From Ignavibacteria bacterium (GTDB lineage Bacteria; Bacteroidota; Ignavibacteria; Tepidaquicellales; Tepidaquicellaceae), in the NCBI GenBank assembly GCA_016716125.1, contig JADJWZ010000025.1, forward strand, positions 1 to 64,000: 64,000 nt of DNA, written 5' to 3'. The position numbers were made by a program, and so were the translations under genes. A model generated the notes under the pieces. That model had not been told where the DNA came from. It saw nothing but the letters and a program-made list of their open reading frames with translations, and ran no database searches. This document shows, one piece after another, positions 18,836 through 26,853 of this stretch; within the stretch, counting starts at the first letter, position 1, and every line of letters starts with the position of its first letter.

Positions 18836-18952
18836 AAAAAATTTTTATATAATAATAATTTTCACATTCCAAATTTATTTAAGTAAGATCAATCAAAGTT
18901 TTATAATCCCAAATCAGAAATTCCAAATCTAAAATCCAAAGTCTAAAATCTT
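18836..18952. repeat. Degenerate short A/T-rich repeat in operon gap
   Basis: A gap between the PAAR and gp25 genes holding loosely repeated units of the type AATC(C/T)(A/C)AAA (about 18902-18952). It resembles the heptamer-like fillers elsewhere in the window but is more degenerate. No gene was seen. Confidence 0.4.
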
Positions 18953-19243
18953 TCAACCTATTATCACAGTAGCGCAACCCGAGACAATAACTCCTCCGTG
19001 CGCTGTGCTGTCTCCCACTCTAGCTGCCGGCTTACCGCCGATCAGCACTGTTGCAGAACCTTTCACAACAGAATCCGGAGGACCCGCGCAGACACACATG
19101 TCACCTACAACAGAAGCCGGCATCCCGCCAATCAACACAGTCGGAACTCCCGGCGATGTAACCGGTCCGCCAACATGAGGTACACCGTTGGGATTAACCA
19201 TCGGACAAGTATGATTATCAGTTAGTCTTGCTGCTAAAGACAC
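18953..19243 (-). CDS. PAAR-repeat spike tip protein (Afp10-like)
   Basis: A 96-residue PAAR protein: RLTDNHTCPM at the N-terminus, repeated TVLIGGMPASVVGDMCVCAG and TVLIGGKPAARVGDSTAHGG units, and an end in CATVIIG. Zinc-ligand candidates are His and Cys residues in HTCPM, CVCAG and TAHGG. PAAR proteins form the sharp conical tip on the VgrG-like spike. No C-terminal toxin extension is present. It lies directly downstream of the spike gene, as expected. Confidence 0.95.
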   Translation of the reverse strand: MSLAARLTDNHTCPMVNPNGVPHVGGPVTSPGVPTVLIGGMPASVVGDMCVCAGPPDSVVKGSATVLIGGKPAARVGDSTAHGGVIVSGCATVIIG

Positions 19244-19338
19244 TTTTTTAATTTTAAATTATAAATGGAAAATGTATAATGTCAATCGTCACTGTCAAAT
19301 TTTATGTGTAATAATTCATAATTCATAATTCGTAATTC
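19244..19338. repeat. Heptamer filler (ATAATTC type) between spike and PAAR genes
   Basis: About 95 bp without a gene. The part next to the spike gene has four or five near-copies of the heptamer ATAATTC / GTAATTC (about 19310-19340), the same type as at 22890-22940. Confidence 0.6.
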
Positions 19339-20955
19339 TTAATTGATCTTCACCACCGCTCCCTTAATTTCAGCATTACCGCTCGCCTCTATCTTGATCG
19401 ATGCTGCTTTTAATTTCAGCGATGATGAGCTTTCAATGGTGATACCGCCGGATTCAAATTTTAATCTATTTCCATTCTCATCTTCAAGCGTGAAAGATTT
19501 TTCGCTGTCATTAAAAATCATCTTAGTGTTTGCCCGGCTAACATATCCCTTTTCGTCATTGCTGTTAGATGCTGTAAGCGGAGCAGGTTTTGCGCTGCTG
19601 TGAAGCATTCCGAGTATGACAGGATTATTAGGATCATTAAAAATAAAACCCGCTATTACTTCATCATCTATTTCAGGAAGAAAAAATGTTCCTCTGTTAC
19701 TTCCCGCGTCCAGTGTTGCAATGCGCATCCATATACCTTCTTCACTGTTGCTTACAACCGGAAGTTTTACTTTCACACGGTTCTCGCCTTCCGGATCTTC
19801 AAGATCAGTTACAATTCCAATCTGTAATCCCTGAACAGAAGGAAGCAGTCCGTTTTGTGATGACAAATGATAAGGATTAATTTTCTCCACAAACCAGTTC
19901 TCCGACATACCGAATATTACTTCTGTTGTCCAGTTACCTTTTGCAAATTCGTGCCGCACGGATGAAACAAAGACAGGTCCGTTAAATCTCTCACCGACTC
20001 CGTTTAGTGAAATTATATCACCGGGTTTTACTCCGGGAAATCCCTGAAACCTTACCTTTCCTCTTACTTTAGCAAGTCTGCTTTTAAGAATTTTTGAATT
20101 GGCAAATTCCTTTAGCTCTTCGTTAGTCATCTTTCCTGAATGTAGGAGTGAATAACTATCTAAGCCAATAACATCTGCAAGTTCCGTATTTGTGATATTA
20201 CCTATCTCATTCATTACCGGCTCATCACCTGTATCTTCAATTATTTCCTGATTGCTGTAGTCCCAAGATCTGGATTTCACTTCGCTGTATTGAAGACGGG
20301 CATCTATCTCAGCAGTGTAATCAAGAATTGTCGCGCCGAATAATAAATCGAGAACTGAATCAGCGTTCAGTAATGGTTTCTTTATAATTATCTTTCCGTC
20401 CTCGACAAGACATATCCTTCCGATCAGATCAATACGCGATAAAATAAAATCCCAGTCTGTAGAGTTGAACTGTATCAATTCCTTATACTGAATGGATGTT
20501 GATTCAATATCTTTATCAATTCCGTACTGTTCAATGATCTCTTCTGCAATATCACTGTCTGTTACATCTTCAAAGTGTCTGCTCTTTTTGCCGACAGTCA
20601 GCTTAACTGCTTTATCTCTGCATTCAACGTTCAGCTCCGCGCTGCGGTTTGAAATCCTATTCGAGTGATTAATAATTATTCCTTTAAACAAAGATGTGTT
20701 ATCGCTTCTGTAGCCGAGTTTGAATTCAATTTCTTTTCCCGGTATAAAATAATCTTCATTGCTGACTGGAAAGTCCTCTTCAGAAGGATCGCCGTCGCTT
20801 ATGGTGATCTTGGCAAAAGGAATTTTGTTGACTTCTCTCTGTATTGTAATTCGTGTAACCGGAATGGAAGCGGGAATCTCTGCACCGTCTATGAGTATAC
20901 TGTATGTAACAATATCGGGAATTTGTGAAGTTGGTATGATTCGTTCAACAGCCAT
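19339..20955 (-). CDS. VgrG-like spike protein (Afp8/Pvc8-like)
   Basis: A 538-residue spike protein. The N-terminal gp27-like hub begins with SILIDGAEIPASIPVTRITI. The central phage_GPD/OB-fold part includes GIVTDLEDPEGENRVKVKLP followed by DAGSNRGTFFLPEIDDEVIAGF, the hallmark of VgrG/gp5 proteins. The C-terminus (GITIESSSSLKLKAASIKIE) is the short beta-helix that ends at the PAAR docking tip. There is no C-terminal effector domain. It follows the LysM adaptor gene by 7 bp. It would sit at the centre of the baseplate and pierce the target membrane. Confidence 0.93.
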   Translation of the reverse strand: MAVERIIPTSQIPDIVTYSILIDGAEIPASIPVTRITIQREVNKIPFAKITISDGDPSEEDFPVSNEDYFIPGKEIEFKLGYRSDNTSLFKGIIINHSNRISNRSAELNVECRDKAVKLTVGKKSRHFEDVTDSDIAEEIIEQYGIDKDIESTSIQYKELIQFNSTDWDFILSRIDLIGRICLVEDGKIIIKKPLLNADSVLDLLFGATILDYTAEIDARLQYSEVKSRSWDYSNQEIIEDTGDEPVMNEIGNITNTELADVIGLDSYSLLHSGKMTNEELKEFANSKILKSRLAKVRGKVRFQGFPGVKPGDIISLNGVGERFNGPVFVSSVRHEFAKGNWTTEVIFGMSENWFVEKINPYHLSSQNGLLPSVQGLQIGIVTDLEDPEGENRVKVKLPVVSNSEEGIWMRIATLDAGSNRGTFFLPEIDDEVIAGFIFNDPNNPVILGMLHSSAKPAPLTASNSNDEKGYVSRANTKMIFNDSEKSFTLEDENGNRLKFESGGITIESSSSLKLKAASIKIEASGNAEIKGAVVKIN

Positions 20956-20962
20956 AACGATT

Positions 20963-21673
20963 CTATTTAATGGGCGGAAATTTTAATGTAATGCCTTTAG
21001 ATATTTTTCGAAAACTATTTAAGTTGTTAGATTTTGAAACATCAATATAGTAACGCGGATCATTGTAAATTCTGTTTGAAAGCAAATCAATTCTGTCTTC
21101 GGATTTAAACAATCTTTCGTGAGTAATATCCGGAGAAGCAGGTGCATCTATTCTGATTCTCTGTTCCGGATCAACCCATTCACGAAGCTTTAAAGTTGCT
21201 ATAACACGAAGCGGTGAACCGTCGGTCTTAAACAGTTTGTAATTTATATCTAAAGATTCCAGCGTACCTTTAAAAGTAGGTCGACTTCCCCAACAAATCA
21301 AAAGGTATTTATTTCTATGAATTTCTCCTTCATAATCCCATACAATTTTTTTCAAAATATCAACTTCCTTCTGGACATCAACTTCTTCAACATTACCAAT
21401 CAAAGACATGCTCAAAGCGCTCGCATCCTTTATTATTCCTGTTCCGTCTATCAATATTTCAAACGTCCATTCGTTGGGTATTTGACGATAATACTTAACT
21501 ACAGAACCACTGCTCCCTGCTGCCTCTTCTTCAAATTGCTCGAGCTCATAGTGAAATTTATAAGACTCCGGATTTATGAGAAACTGATACGGCCCGCTTA
21601 ACGGGGGATCCTCGCAAGTCGCATCACGGTAAGCACGAATTGTCATCTTTTCTACCTTTCCTAATGGTATCAT
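20963..21673 (-). CDS. CIS tube/LysM adaptor protein (Afp7-like)
   Basis: A 236-residue protein. The N-terminal domain (PYQFLINPESYKFHYELEQF ... WTFEILIDGTGI) is the contractile-injection-system tube-associated domain of Afp7/gp53-like proteins. The C-terminal 45 residues (DRIDLLSNRIYNDPRYYIDV ... ISKGITLKFP) resemble a LysM/gpX module. The protein connects tube, spike hub and baseplate wedges. Its ATG overlaps the TGA of the upstream DUF5908 gene (ATGA), so translation is probably coupled. Confidence 0.85.
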   Translation of the reverse strand: MIPLGKVEKMTIRAYRDATCEDPPLSGPYQFLINPESYKFHYELEQFEEEAAGSSGSVVKYYRQIPNEWTFEILIDGTGIIKDASALSMSLIGNVEEVDVQKEVDILKKIVWDYEGEIHRNKYLLICWGSRPTFKGTLESLDINYKLFKTDGSPLRVIATLKLREWVDPEQRIRIDAPASPDITHERLFKSEDRIDLLSNRIYNDPRYYIDVSKSNNLNSFRKISKGITLKFPPIK

Positions 21674-21843
21674 CTCTCTTCCCTTTCCTTAAGGATTTGA
21701 AAAACTTCCTCAACACATTCTTTCAAAATTTCAGATTTCATTTTTTGCAAATTACGCGAGGATTCAGTTTTGCCGTTTCCTCCGGATGTCTTGCTGTCAT
21801 TAACTGTGGCTTTGATATGAAGCTCTTTAATTTCTATCGGCAA
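21670..21843 (-). CDS. Small DUF5908-family eCIS protein (TTG start)
   Basis: A 57-residue protein beginning at TTG (21843): (M)PIEIKELHIKATVND, then a Gly/Ser-rich linker and a C-terminal helix (MKSEILKECVEEVFQILK). The P-I-E-I-K-E-L-x-I-x-A start followed by a charged helix is typical of DUF5908 proteins, which recur in Bacteroidota eCIS loci between tube and Afp7-like genes. The stop overlaps the next start as ATGA. There is no good ATG alternative near the N-terminus. It may be a small chaperone or assembly factor; the function is not known. Confidence 0.75.
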   Translation of the reverse strand: MPIEIKELHIKATVNDSKTSGGNGKTESSRNLQKMKSEILKECVEEVFQILKEREER

Positions 21844-21928
21844 TTTATTTCAATTTTAAATTTTAAATTTCAAATTATAAATTCTGTCAACTATCAAAAA
21901 TTAACTATTAACTACTAACTATTAACTA
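21844..21928. repeat. Heptamer filler (TTAACTA type) upstream of DUF5908 gene
   Basis: About 85 bp between the second tube gene and the DUF5908 gene, with ATTAACT-type heptamers in tandem from about 21898 to 21935. They run into the stop codon region of the tube gene, whose TAA is part of the repeat phase. Confidence 0.6.
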
Positions 21929-22423
21929 TTAACTTAATAGGTTCATCCCTTCAGCAAGCGCAGTTGATGCATTTAAGATATTAAAATAATTGTAACTCAG
22001 CACAAGAGTTTCAATTGCAACCTGACTTTGCTCTGCATTCAAAGTCGTGAATTCTACTTTCTTCGGTATAGCATTGACTACATACCATGACTGAACTGGA
22101 ATATGCTGATCATTCAGTAATGATATCAAAACATTTGTCGGCTGAAAAATAAAATTCTGAACGGCATTAATGCACCAGGCCATTACTCCGGAAGGGAGAA
22201 TGAACATTCCGCGTTTAAGAGTAATGTCACTGTATTTTGTTCTTACCGGCAGCTGATGTTCAAACCTGTTCTGTCCGCCTTCCCTGAAGGATTCCATTTC
22301 AACATTTACTGACAAGCCGCTCACCTCCTGAAATCTGAAATCATTCGGGACTTGCGGAAATAATTCGAATGCAACAATAAAGTGAAAACCTGCAAGCGGA
22401 TAAGTTTCTAATATGTCCGGCAT
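21929..22423 (-). CDS. eCIS inner tube protein 2 (Afp5/Pvc5-like, gp19 family)
   Basis: A 164-residue tube protein of the phage T4 gp19 family. Conserved blocks are AGFHFIVAFEL, FQEVSGLSVNVEMESFREGG, YSDITLKRGMF, VLISLLNDQHIPVQSWYVVN and AIETLVLSYNYF. It starts 2 bp after the other tube gene and is more divergent, as expected of the Afp5-type subunit that adapts the tube to the spike and baseplate. Confidence 0.88.
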   Translation of the reverse strand: MPDILETYPLAGFHFIVAFELFPQVPNDFRFQEVSGLSVNVEMESFREGGQNRFEHQLPVRTKYSDITLKRGMFILPSGVMAWCINAVQNFIFQPTNVLISLLNDQHIPVQSWYVVNAIPKKVEFTTLNAEQSQVAIETLVLSYNYFNILNASTALAEGMNLLS

Positions 22424-22425
22424 AG

Positions 22426-22857
22426 TTATTCGTTTTGTATGGTTAAACCTTCGTGTACAAGCTCAAGACTTTCGATTGCAACTTCATTCCCGTCAGCTTT
22501 CAAATCTGTAGGAGTGACTTTCGTCGGCCAGGCGTTCTTCACTTTCCAGACGATCACAGGTTCATGATTCTCGTTTAACAGTGAAATTGTTATGTCACGC
22601 CTTTCGATAGTATTCAGACTTACTGTATTGAACCACTCAAAAAATTGATTATCACCTTTGAATGTACCTCGCTTCAATGTAATGTTTGAAAACTTTCTCT
22701 GTCCCGGCATTTTTATTTTCGAATACTCAGGACTTGCTCCGTCGCGGTATTCGATCACTTCTGTTGTAATGTCAAGACCGGTTACTTCAGTAAATCCGAT
22801 CTTATTTCCACCCCAGTCAACCAGGAAGTGGAACTTGGGTAAAGGATATTCAGCCAT
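22426..22857 (-). CDS. eCIS main inner tube protein (Afp1/Pvc1-like, gp19 family)
   Basis: A 143-residue tube subunit with the canonical gp19 blocks: LPKFHFLVDWGGNKIGFTEV, TGLDITTEVIEYRDGASPEY, ITLKRGTFKGDNQFFEWF, ISLLNENHEPVIVWKVKNAW and AIESLELVHEGL. Hexameric rings of this protein form the tube that carries cargo. It is separated from the sheath C-terminal ORF by a heptamer-repeat tract (22858-22943) and followed by the second tube gene after 2 bp. Confidence 0.93.
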   Translation of the reverse strand: MAEYPLPKFHFLVDWGGNKIGFTEVTGLDITTEVIEYRDGASPEYSKIKMPGQRKFSNITLKRGTFKGDNQFFEWFNTVSLNTIERRDITISLLNENHEPVIVWKVKNAWPTKVTPTDLKADGNEVAIESLELVHEGLTIQNE

Positions 22858-22943
22858 GATAGTTAATAGTTAATAGTTAATAGTTTGTAATTCGTAATTT
22901 GTAATTTGTAATTCGTAATTCGTAATTCGTAATTCGTAATTGT
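22858..22943. repeat. Two-class heptamer array between sheath and tube genes
   Basis: The gap is made almost entirely of tandem heptamers: about four copies of TAGTTAA followed by about eight copies of GTAATTC/GTAATTT. The array occupies the intergenic space between the sheath stop and the main tube start, where it would form part of the tube ribosome-binding leader. Confidence 0.85.
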
Positions 22944-23549
22944 TTAGGATTCCTGCATCTTATGCATAAATCTTAATATAATAAACTCAGCCGGTCTCAC
23001 TGCCGCCATACCGATTTCCACGATCAATTTGCCTTCAAGAATATCAACAGCAGTCATGGTAGAGCCGAGTCCGCATTTTACAAAAAATGCATGTTCAGGT
23101 TTAGCTCCGGCTAGCGCTCCCTGTCTCCATAGATTTGTCAGATAGTTCTCAATCATTGCCCTTATCTTTATCCATGTGTTGGCATCATTTGGTTCAAATA
23201 CAAATTGCGCGCTTGCTTTCTTACATGATTCTTCTACCATAATAAATAATCTACGGACAGAGATATAGCGCCATTCATTGCTGTTGCCGTCAAGTGTCCT
23301 TGCACCCCAGACTAAAGTACCTTTACCGGTAAATGACCGGATTGCGTTAATTGATTTACCTGCAAGAGTATCTATGTTCAAATCTTCTTGTATCAAATCA
23401 TCTATAATTTCAGATGGACCCACTATTGAATTCAAGCTTACATTAGCTGGAGCTTTCCATACACCACGTGCTCCATCTACTTTAGAGTAGACCCCAACAA
23501 TTGCCCCGGAAGGTGGTATTTTTGTCAGGTCTTTAATAAGTGCAGTCAC
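22944..23549 (-). CDS. Sheath protein, C-terminal part (split gene)
   Basis: A 201-residue ORF from a GTG at 23549, carrying the C-terminal half of an eCIS sheath: IPPSGAIVGVYSKVDGARGV, WKAPANVSLNSIVGP, GKSINAIRSFTGKGTLVWGA, RYISVRRLFIMVEESCKKAS, FEPNDANTWIKIRAMIENYL, and the end MAAVRPAEFIILRFMHKM. These blocks are highly conserved and intact. An independent protein of this kind is not known; it should be the C-terminus of the 23546-24980 gene. It overlaps the middle ORF at GTGA (23546-23549) and lies in the same reading frame as the N-terminal ORF. Confidence 0.9.
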   Translation of the reverse strand: MTALIKDLTKIPPSGAIVGVYSKVDGARGVWKAPANVSLNSIVGPSEIIDDLIQEDLNIDTLAGKSINAIRSFTGKGTLVWGARTLDGNSNEWRYISVRRLFIMVEESCKKASAQFVFEPNDANTWIKIRAMIENYLTNLWRQGALAGAKPEHAFFVKCGLGSTMTAVDILEGKLIVEIGMAAVRPAEFIILRFMHKMQES

Positions 23550-24010
23550 AATTTTGAAATTACAGGATGATTGGTATAAACAACATCCTGTGCAACTGAT
23601 ACATAAGTTTGAGCTGAGAATAATATTTTATTTATGAAATTATTTATTCCTTTCATAATACTATCGAGATCGGATAACATTTTTATAAACCTGGCATTTA
23701 TAGTTGTTTCGGTATAATTTGTGACAGAACTTATATCGGTTACACTTGTAATTGAAGTTGTATTATCTATATCTCTGGTTATCCAATTTACTCCACTTGA
23801 ATCGTAATCGGTAAAATTTGCTTCAGTGAATGAAACTGATGAAAAATCTGTATTAACCAATGTATTTTTTTCAATAGAAATAAGTTTTTTTATATAAACT
23901 CCGAGGCTAGTGGATACTGTATCAACTGCTGAATTATTCAAATCAGTTATTAGATTCGCATTCTTTAATGCAGTCTGCCAGTTTGGCAACGAAGACGCAA
24001 TTTCATTCAA
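23546..24010 (-). CDS. Sheath protein, middle part (split gene, shifted frame)
   Basis: A 154-residue ORF from a TTG; the same frame stays open upstream and overlaps the end of the N-terminal ORF. It is Ser/Thr/Asn-rich and helical near the end (ARFIKMLSDLDSIMKGINNF). The last residues YTNHPVISKL followed in the next frame by TALIKDLTKIPPSG match the usual transition of sheath proteins into the conserved C-terminal domain. It is therefore the variable middle domain of the sheath, displaced by +1 relative to the N- and C-terminal ORFs. It could be a stand-alone gene only if the split is real. Confidence 0.65.
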   Translation of the reverse strand: MNEIASSLPNWQTALKNANLITDLNNSAVDTVSTSLGVYIKKLISIEKNTLVNTDFSSVSFTEANFTDYDSSGVNWITRDIDNTTSITSVTDISSVTNYTETTINARFIKMLSDLDSIMKGINNFINKILFSAQTYVSVAQDVVYTNHPVISKL

Positions 24011-24047
24011 ATAATTAAATATTGCAGAAACATTTGTATCATTAATT

Positions 24048-24980
24048 CTAAGGAATTGTGAACCTGTCTAACAAAGATGTAAATTCTGTGGTGCCGTCAT
24101 CACATAGAGTATCAATAGTATCTTGCACGTTTGTTACGTCAGCAGTATTATTCTGCAAAGTAGTTACCAAATCATTGTAAGTCGAATCAACCGGTAAAAC
24201 TGCGAGATTAATTACTACCGGTGTAGAAGCAATATCTGTTACATGCCCGTCAAGAACTTCAAAATCAATTTCTTTTTCATAAGTACTGTAGATCCAGGGA
24301 GTATAAACAGCTGCATAGTTTAATGAATTGATACCTATATTATCCCTAAAGCTTTGTACGTTATCTTCCCAAGTATTCCCATCAATATTTTCTTTAATAT
24401 CAAGTATTGAAAATCTATCCTGTAATTTTGCACATTGCTCGATAGCCATTTGTTGTAGTGAATAATAATCTGTCTCGTCATCCAACATTGCGGCGTCAGG
24501 AAATAGAATTAAAGTAGGTTCATCATATACTTCCAATGCTTTTACACCGACTCGGAGTCCGGGACTACCTGCCGGATCACTCTCATCTCCGGATTCTACT
24601 TCTTCTCCGTATAATCCTACTGACACTACATAGCACCGACTACCGCCATTATCAAAAAATTGACGTATTGAGTCAAACATAAGATAACGCCTAACATAGA
24701 CAATATTATCTAAGGCATAAGAATTTGCTATGTCTAACTGAATGGTTATGTCACCAGCTTCATGTATATAATCACCACCAAAGACACTTTGATACTCTGC
24801 CATTGATTCGATTCTATAAGGTGTATTCAAAACATTCTCACCGTTAGCTGTTGCTATATCAGTGTAACCGATGAATGCCGGTATTGCCGTTGCTACCTGA
24901 GCCACAGAAGGCGGAAAAGACGGTATCTCATTAATATAGACACCCGGAGTTTTAATGGCGCTTTCATTGATTTGTGACAT
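24048..24980 (-). CDS. Sheath protein, N-terminal part (split gene)
   Basis: A 310-residue ORF that starts like every eCIS sheath: AIKTPGVYINEIPSFPPSVA followed by AIPAFIGYT, then RIESMAEYQSVFGG, VRRYLMFDSIRQFFDNGGSR with CYVVSVG, and LILFPDAAML. It ends FTSLLDRFTIP at a TAG (24048-24050) where a full-length sheath would continue. The middle ORF is entered by a +1 shift at CCT TAG. It is the only sheath gene here, whereas Afp/PVC loci carry several. If unbridged, the particle would have no contractile sheath. Confidence 0.88.
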   Translation of the reverse strand: MSQINESAIKTPGVYINEIPSFPPSVAQVATAIPAFIGYTDIATANGENVLNTPYRIESMAEYQSVFGGDYIHEAGDITIQLDIANSYALDNIVYVRRYLMFDSIRQFFDNGGSRCYVVSVGLYGEEVESGDESDPAGSPGLRVGVKALEVYDEPTLILFPDAAMLDDETDYYSLQQMAIEQCAKLQDRFSILDIKENIDGNTWEDNVQSFRDNIGINSLNYAAVYTPWIYSTYEKEIDFEVLDGHVTDIASTPVVINLAVLPVDSTYNDLVTTLQNNTADVTNVQDTIDTLCDDGTTEFTSLLDRFTIP

Positions 24981-25000
24981 AATTTTTTTGTTTAAATTTT

Positions 25001-26275
25001 TTAATAATTCAAAAATATTTCAGATAAAAAACTTTTTGATGCTGATACAGGCTTAATCAAAGCGGAAGCACACTTTATGTGTTCAATAGTTTGTCCCGGC
25101 GTAATCAATTTGAAATTCTGCATTGGAGATGCCATCAAAGGAATAGGTGTCCTTGAAACAAATTCGTTATTGGTTTTATCAAATGTAAATATTCCGTTAT
25201 CGTCCGACAACGAAGTCACAGTGTTTTTCTGAGAAACGTATTTCCACGTGGTGATCCTGTTTTTAAATCTGATAACAAAATTATTTTGTTTTACTTTATC
25301 CGCAGAGTCCAGCATCTTATAATTTTCAGATACCATGTCATCAAAAAACAGATCAATAATCCCGAAAATATTTTCATTAATATTCACTGAATCATCTGAT
25401 ACAACAAATCTTGTATCCGTTACTTCTTCCCAAAAATTTATATCTGATACCTGTACAGCATTTCCTCTTTCAATAAATTTCAGCGCTCTGTATAATTTTG
25501 AATTCCCTGAATCAAAAAAAATATCTCCGCTGTAAATGTCAGCATGATTGCCTGAGTTATATATTGATACCGCTATAAAATCATTATCAATTAAATCTCC
25601 TGAAGTTACATATTGAAGAATACCAGTTTCCTTCCAACAGACTGTATCTGTAACAGGAATTGACTGACCCTGAGGAATGAATTTCAGAGCTTCATAATTT
25701 TTAGAACTGATCGGATCAAATACAATTGTACCTTTATATACATCGGAATGAGTGCCGGTATTATATTCAGGAAATCTTTGGGGAGATAATTCTCTCCATG
25801 AATTATTGGGAGGCGGAGAAGAGGTATTGTTTACTACTGCCTCATAAATATCCGAAGCATCCTGTATCAGCGAACCTACTTCATAATCTTCTCCGGTATT
25901 ATGACTTGATACCGGACTGCTTAAATATAGTATTCCGCTCTTTTCATTATTTGCCCCGTTTGAGAAATAATAAATTTTATTACTTATGTCAAAGATTTTT
26001 AAAGCAGAAATATTTATGAAAGATGGATTTTTTGATTTTAATAAAAATCTTAATGTAGTTTTACTGTCAATTTTAATTAAAGGTTTTTCATCATCATCCG
26101 TTTCAATAAGTGCAGTTAATTTGTTATTGCTTACTTTATGTAAAACTCTACAGCCGGACATAATTTTTTTTGTTCTGCCGGTGGGAATTATTTCGATATC
26201 ATTAAAAATTTGATTCTGATTATAATAATCGTGTAAAAGCTCTATAGTAAATAATATTTGATAAGTTATTTTCAT
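25001..26275 (-). CDS. eCIS-associated protein with three CBM5/12-like repeats
   Basis: A 424-residue protein, no signal peptide. The first 125 residues show a Pro/Ile-rich beta domain (FNDIEIIPTGRTKKIMSGCR). The middle has three repeats of the form NTG...Y..G.....YEA.....P....W (about 130-170, 172-215 and 238-282), for example YNTGTHSDVYKGTIVF ... NYEALKF ... CWKE. They resemble carbohydrate-binding module 5/12-type chitin-binding folds. The C-terminus is unassigned. It lies between the cap gene (2-bp gap) and the sheath (20 bp). A surface carbohydrate-binding decoration of the particle is a reasonable guess; a structural role at the cap is an alternative. Confidence 0.6.
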   Translation of the reverse strand: MKITYQILFTIELLHDYYNQNQIFNDIEIIPTGRTKKIMSGCRVLHKVSNNKLTALIETDDDEKPLIKIDSKTTLRFLLKSKNPSFINISALKIFDISNKIYYFSNGANNEKSGILYLSSPVSSHNTGEDYEVGSLIQDASDIYEAVVNNTSSPPPNNSWRELSPQRFPEYNTGTHSDVYKGTIVFDPISSKNYEALKFIPQGQSIPVTDTVCWKETGILQYVTSGDLIDNDFIAVSIYNSGNHADIYSGDIFFDSGNSKLYRALKFIERGNAVQVSDINFWEEVTDTRFVVSDDSVNINENIFGIIDLFFDDMVSENYKMLDSADKVKQNNFVIRFKNRITTWKYVSQKNTVTSLSDDNGIFTFDKTNNEFVSRTPIPLMASPMQNFKLITPGQTIEHIKCASALIKPVSASKSFLSEIFLNY

Positions 26276-26277
26276 TT

Positions 26278-26853
26278 TTAATGTGAGTAATTCTGACCTT
26301 CAAGTTTAATTGTCTTTATTAATTCACCTTCGGACTCCGGCATATTCTCATCAATAGTGATCATACGCATTTTATACATCACCGACGGAAGATATTTTCC
26401 TCCTAATACTCCCCACAAATGATTAAGCTGTTCAAAGTTAAGACTGTGTAAATCAAAAATTATTTTATCAATGCCCGGATCCAGTGAAGGTGAGTTTTCA
26501 TGCGTGAAGACATTTTTGAATTGGAAAAATTGTATGACGGATGACAGCTGTCTTAATGCGCCGAAATAATCATCTTTCTTATTTATTACAAAGATACAAT
26601 ACAAATTCAGATTAACTTTCGGATTTTTATAGACAACTCTGTTATCAACCTTCACAAAATTTTCCGGATTACGGGATATCCGGTCTTCCTCAATATTTAT
26701 CAGCGACAGAAAAATATTGTTTTCCTGATTTGCACTATCTGCTATTTTTACTGCATCCGCTAATATAACTATATTTTTTGGTGTTGGATTGAGCTTTGCA
26801 TTCAGGTATTCATTAATCTCATTCATTACAAAGTTAAAAGAAATATCTATCAT
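26278..26853 (-). CDS. DUF4255 cap/terminator protein (Afp16/Pvc16-like)
   Basis: A 191-residue protein of the DUF4255 (Pvc16 N-terminal) family: IDISFNFVMNEINEYLNAKL at the start, NNIFLSLINIEEDRISRN, YKNPKVNLNLYCIFVINKKD, YFGALRQLSSVIQFFQFKNV, and the late LWGVLGGKYLPSVMYKMRMI. The family caps the distal end of tube and sheath and limits their length. It is the first gene of the operon, after an 830-bp non-coding region that must hold the promoter. Confidence 0.93.
   Translation of the reverse strand: MIDISFNFVMNEINEYLNAKLNPTPKNIVILADAVKIADSANQENNIFLSLINIEEDRISRNPENFVKVDNRVVYKNPKVNLNLYCIFVINKKDDYFGALRQLSSVIQFFQFKNVFTHENSPSLDPGIDKIIFDLHSLNFEQLNHLWGVLGGKYLPSVMYKMRMITIDENMPESEGELIKTIKLEGQNYSH

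Noticed and set aside
23546..24980. Classic slippery heptamer for programmed frameshifting
   Set aside because: No X-XXY-YYZ heptamer or stem-loop was seen at the TTG TGA junction; recoding is kept only as one option.
1672..26853. Prophage or R-type tailocin
   Set aside because: No head, portal, terminase, holin or lysin genes; DUF4255 cap, CIS tape measure, DUF4157 and AAA+ ATPase are eCIS marks.
1672..26853. Type VI secretion system
   Set aside because: No TssJ/L/M membrane complex, no ClpV, and the sheath is of the single-polypeptide Afp type; the split ORFs do not correspond to TssB/TssC.
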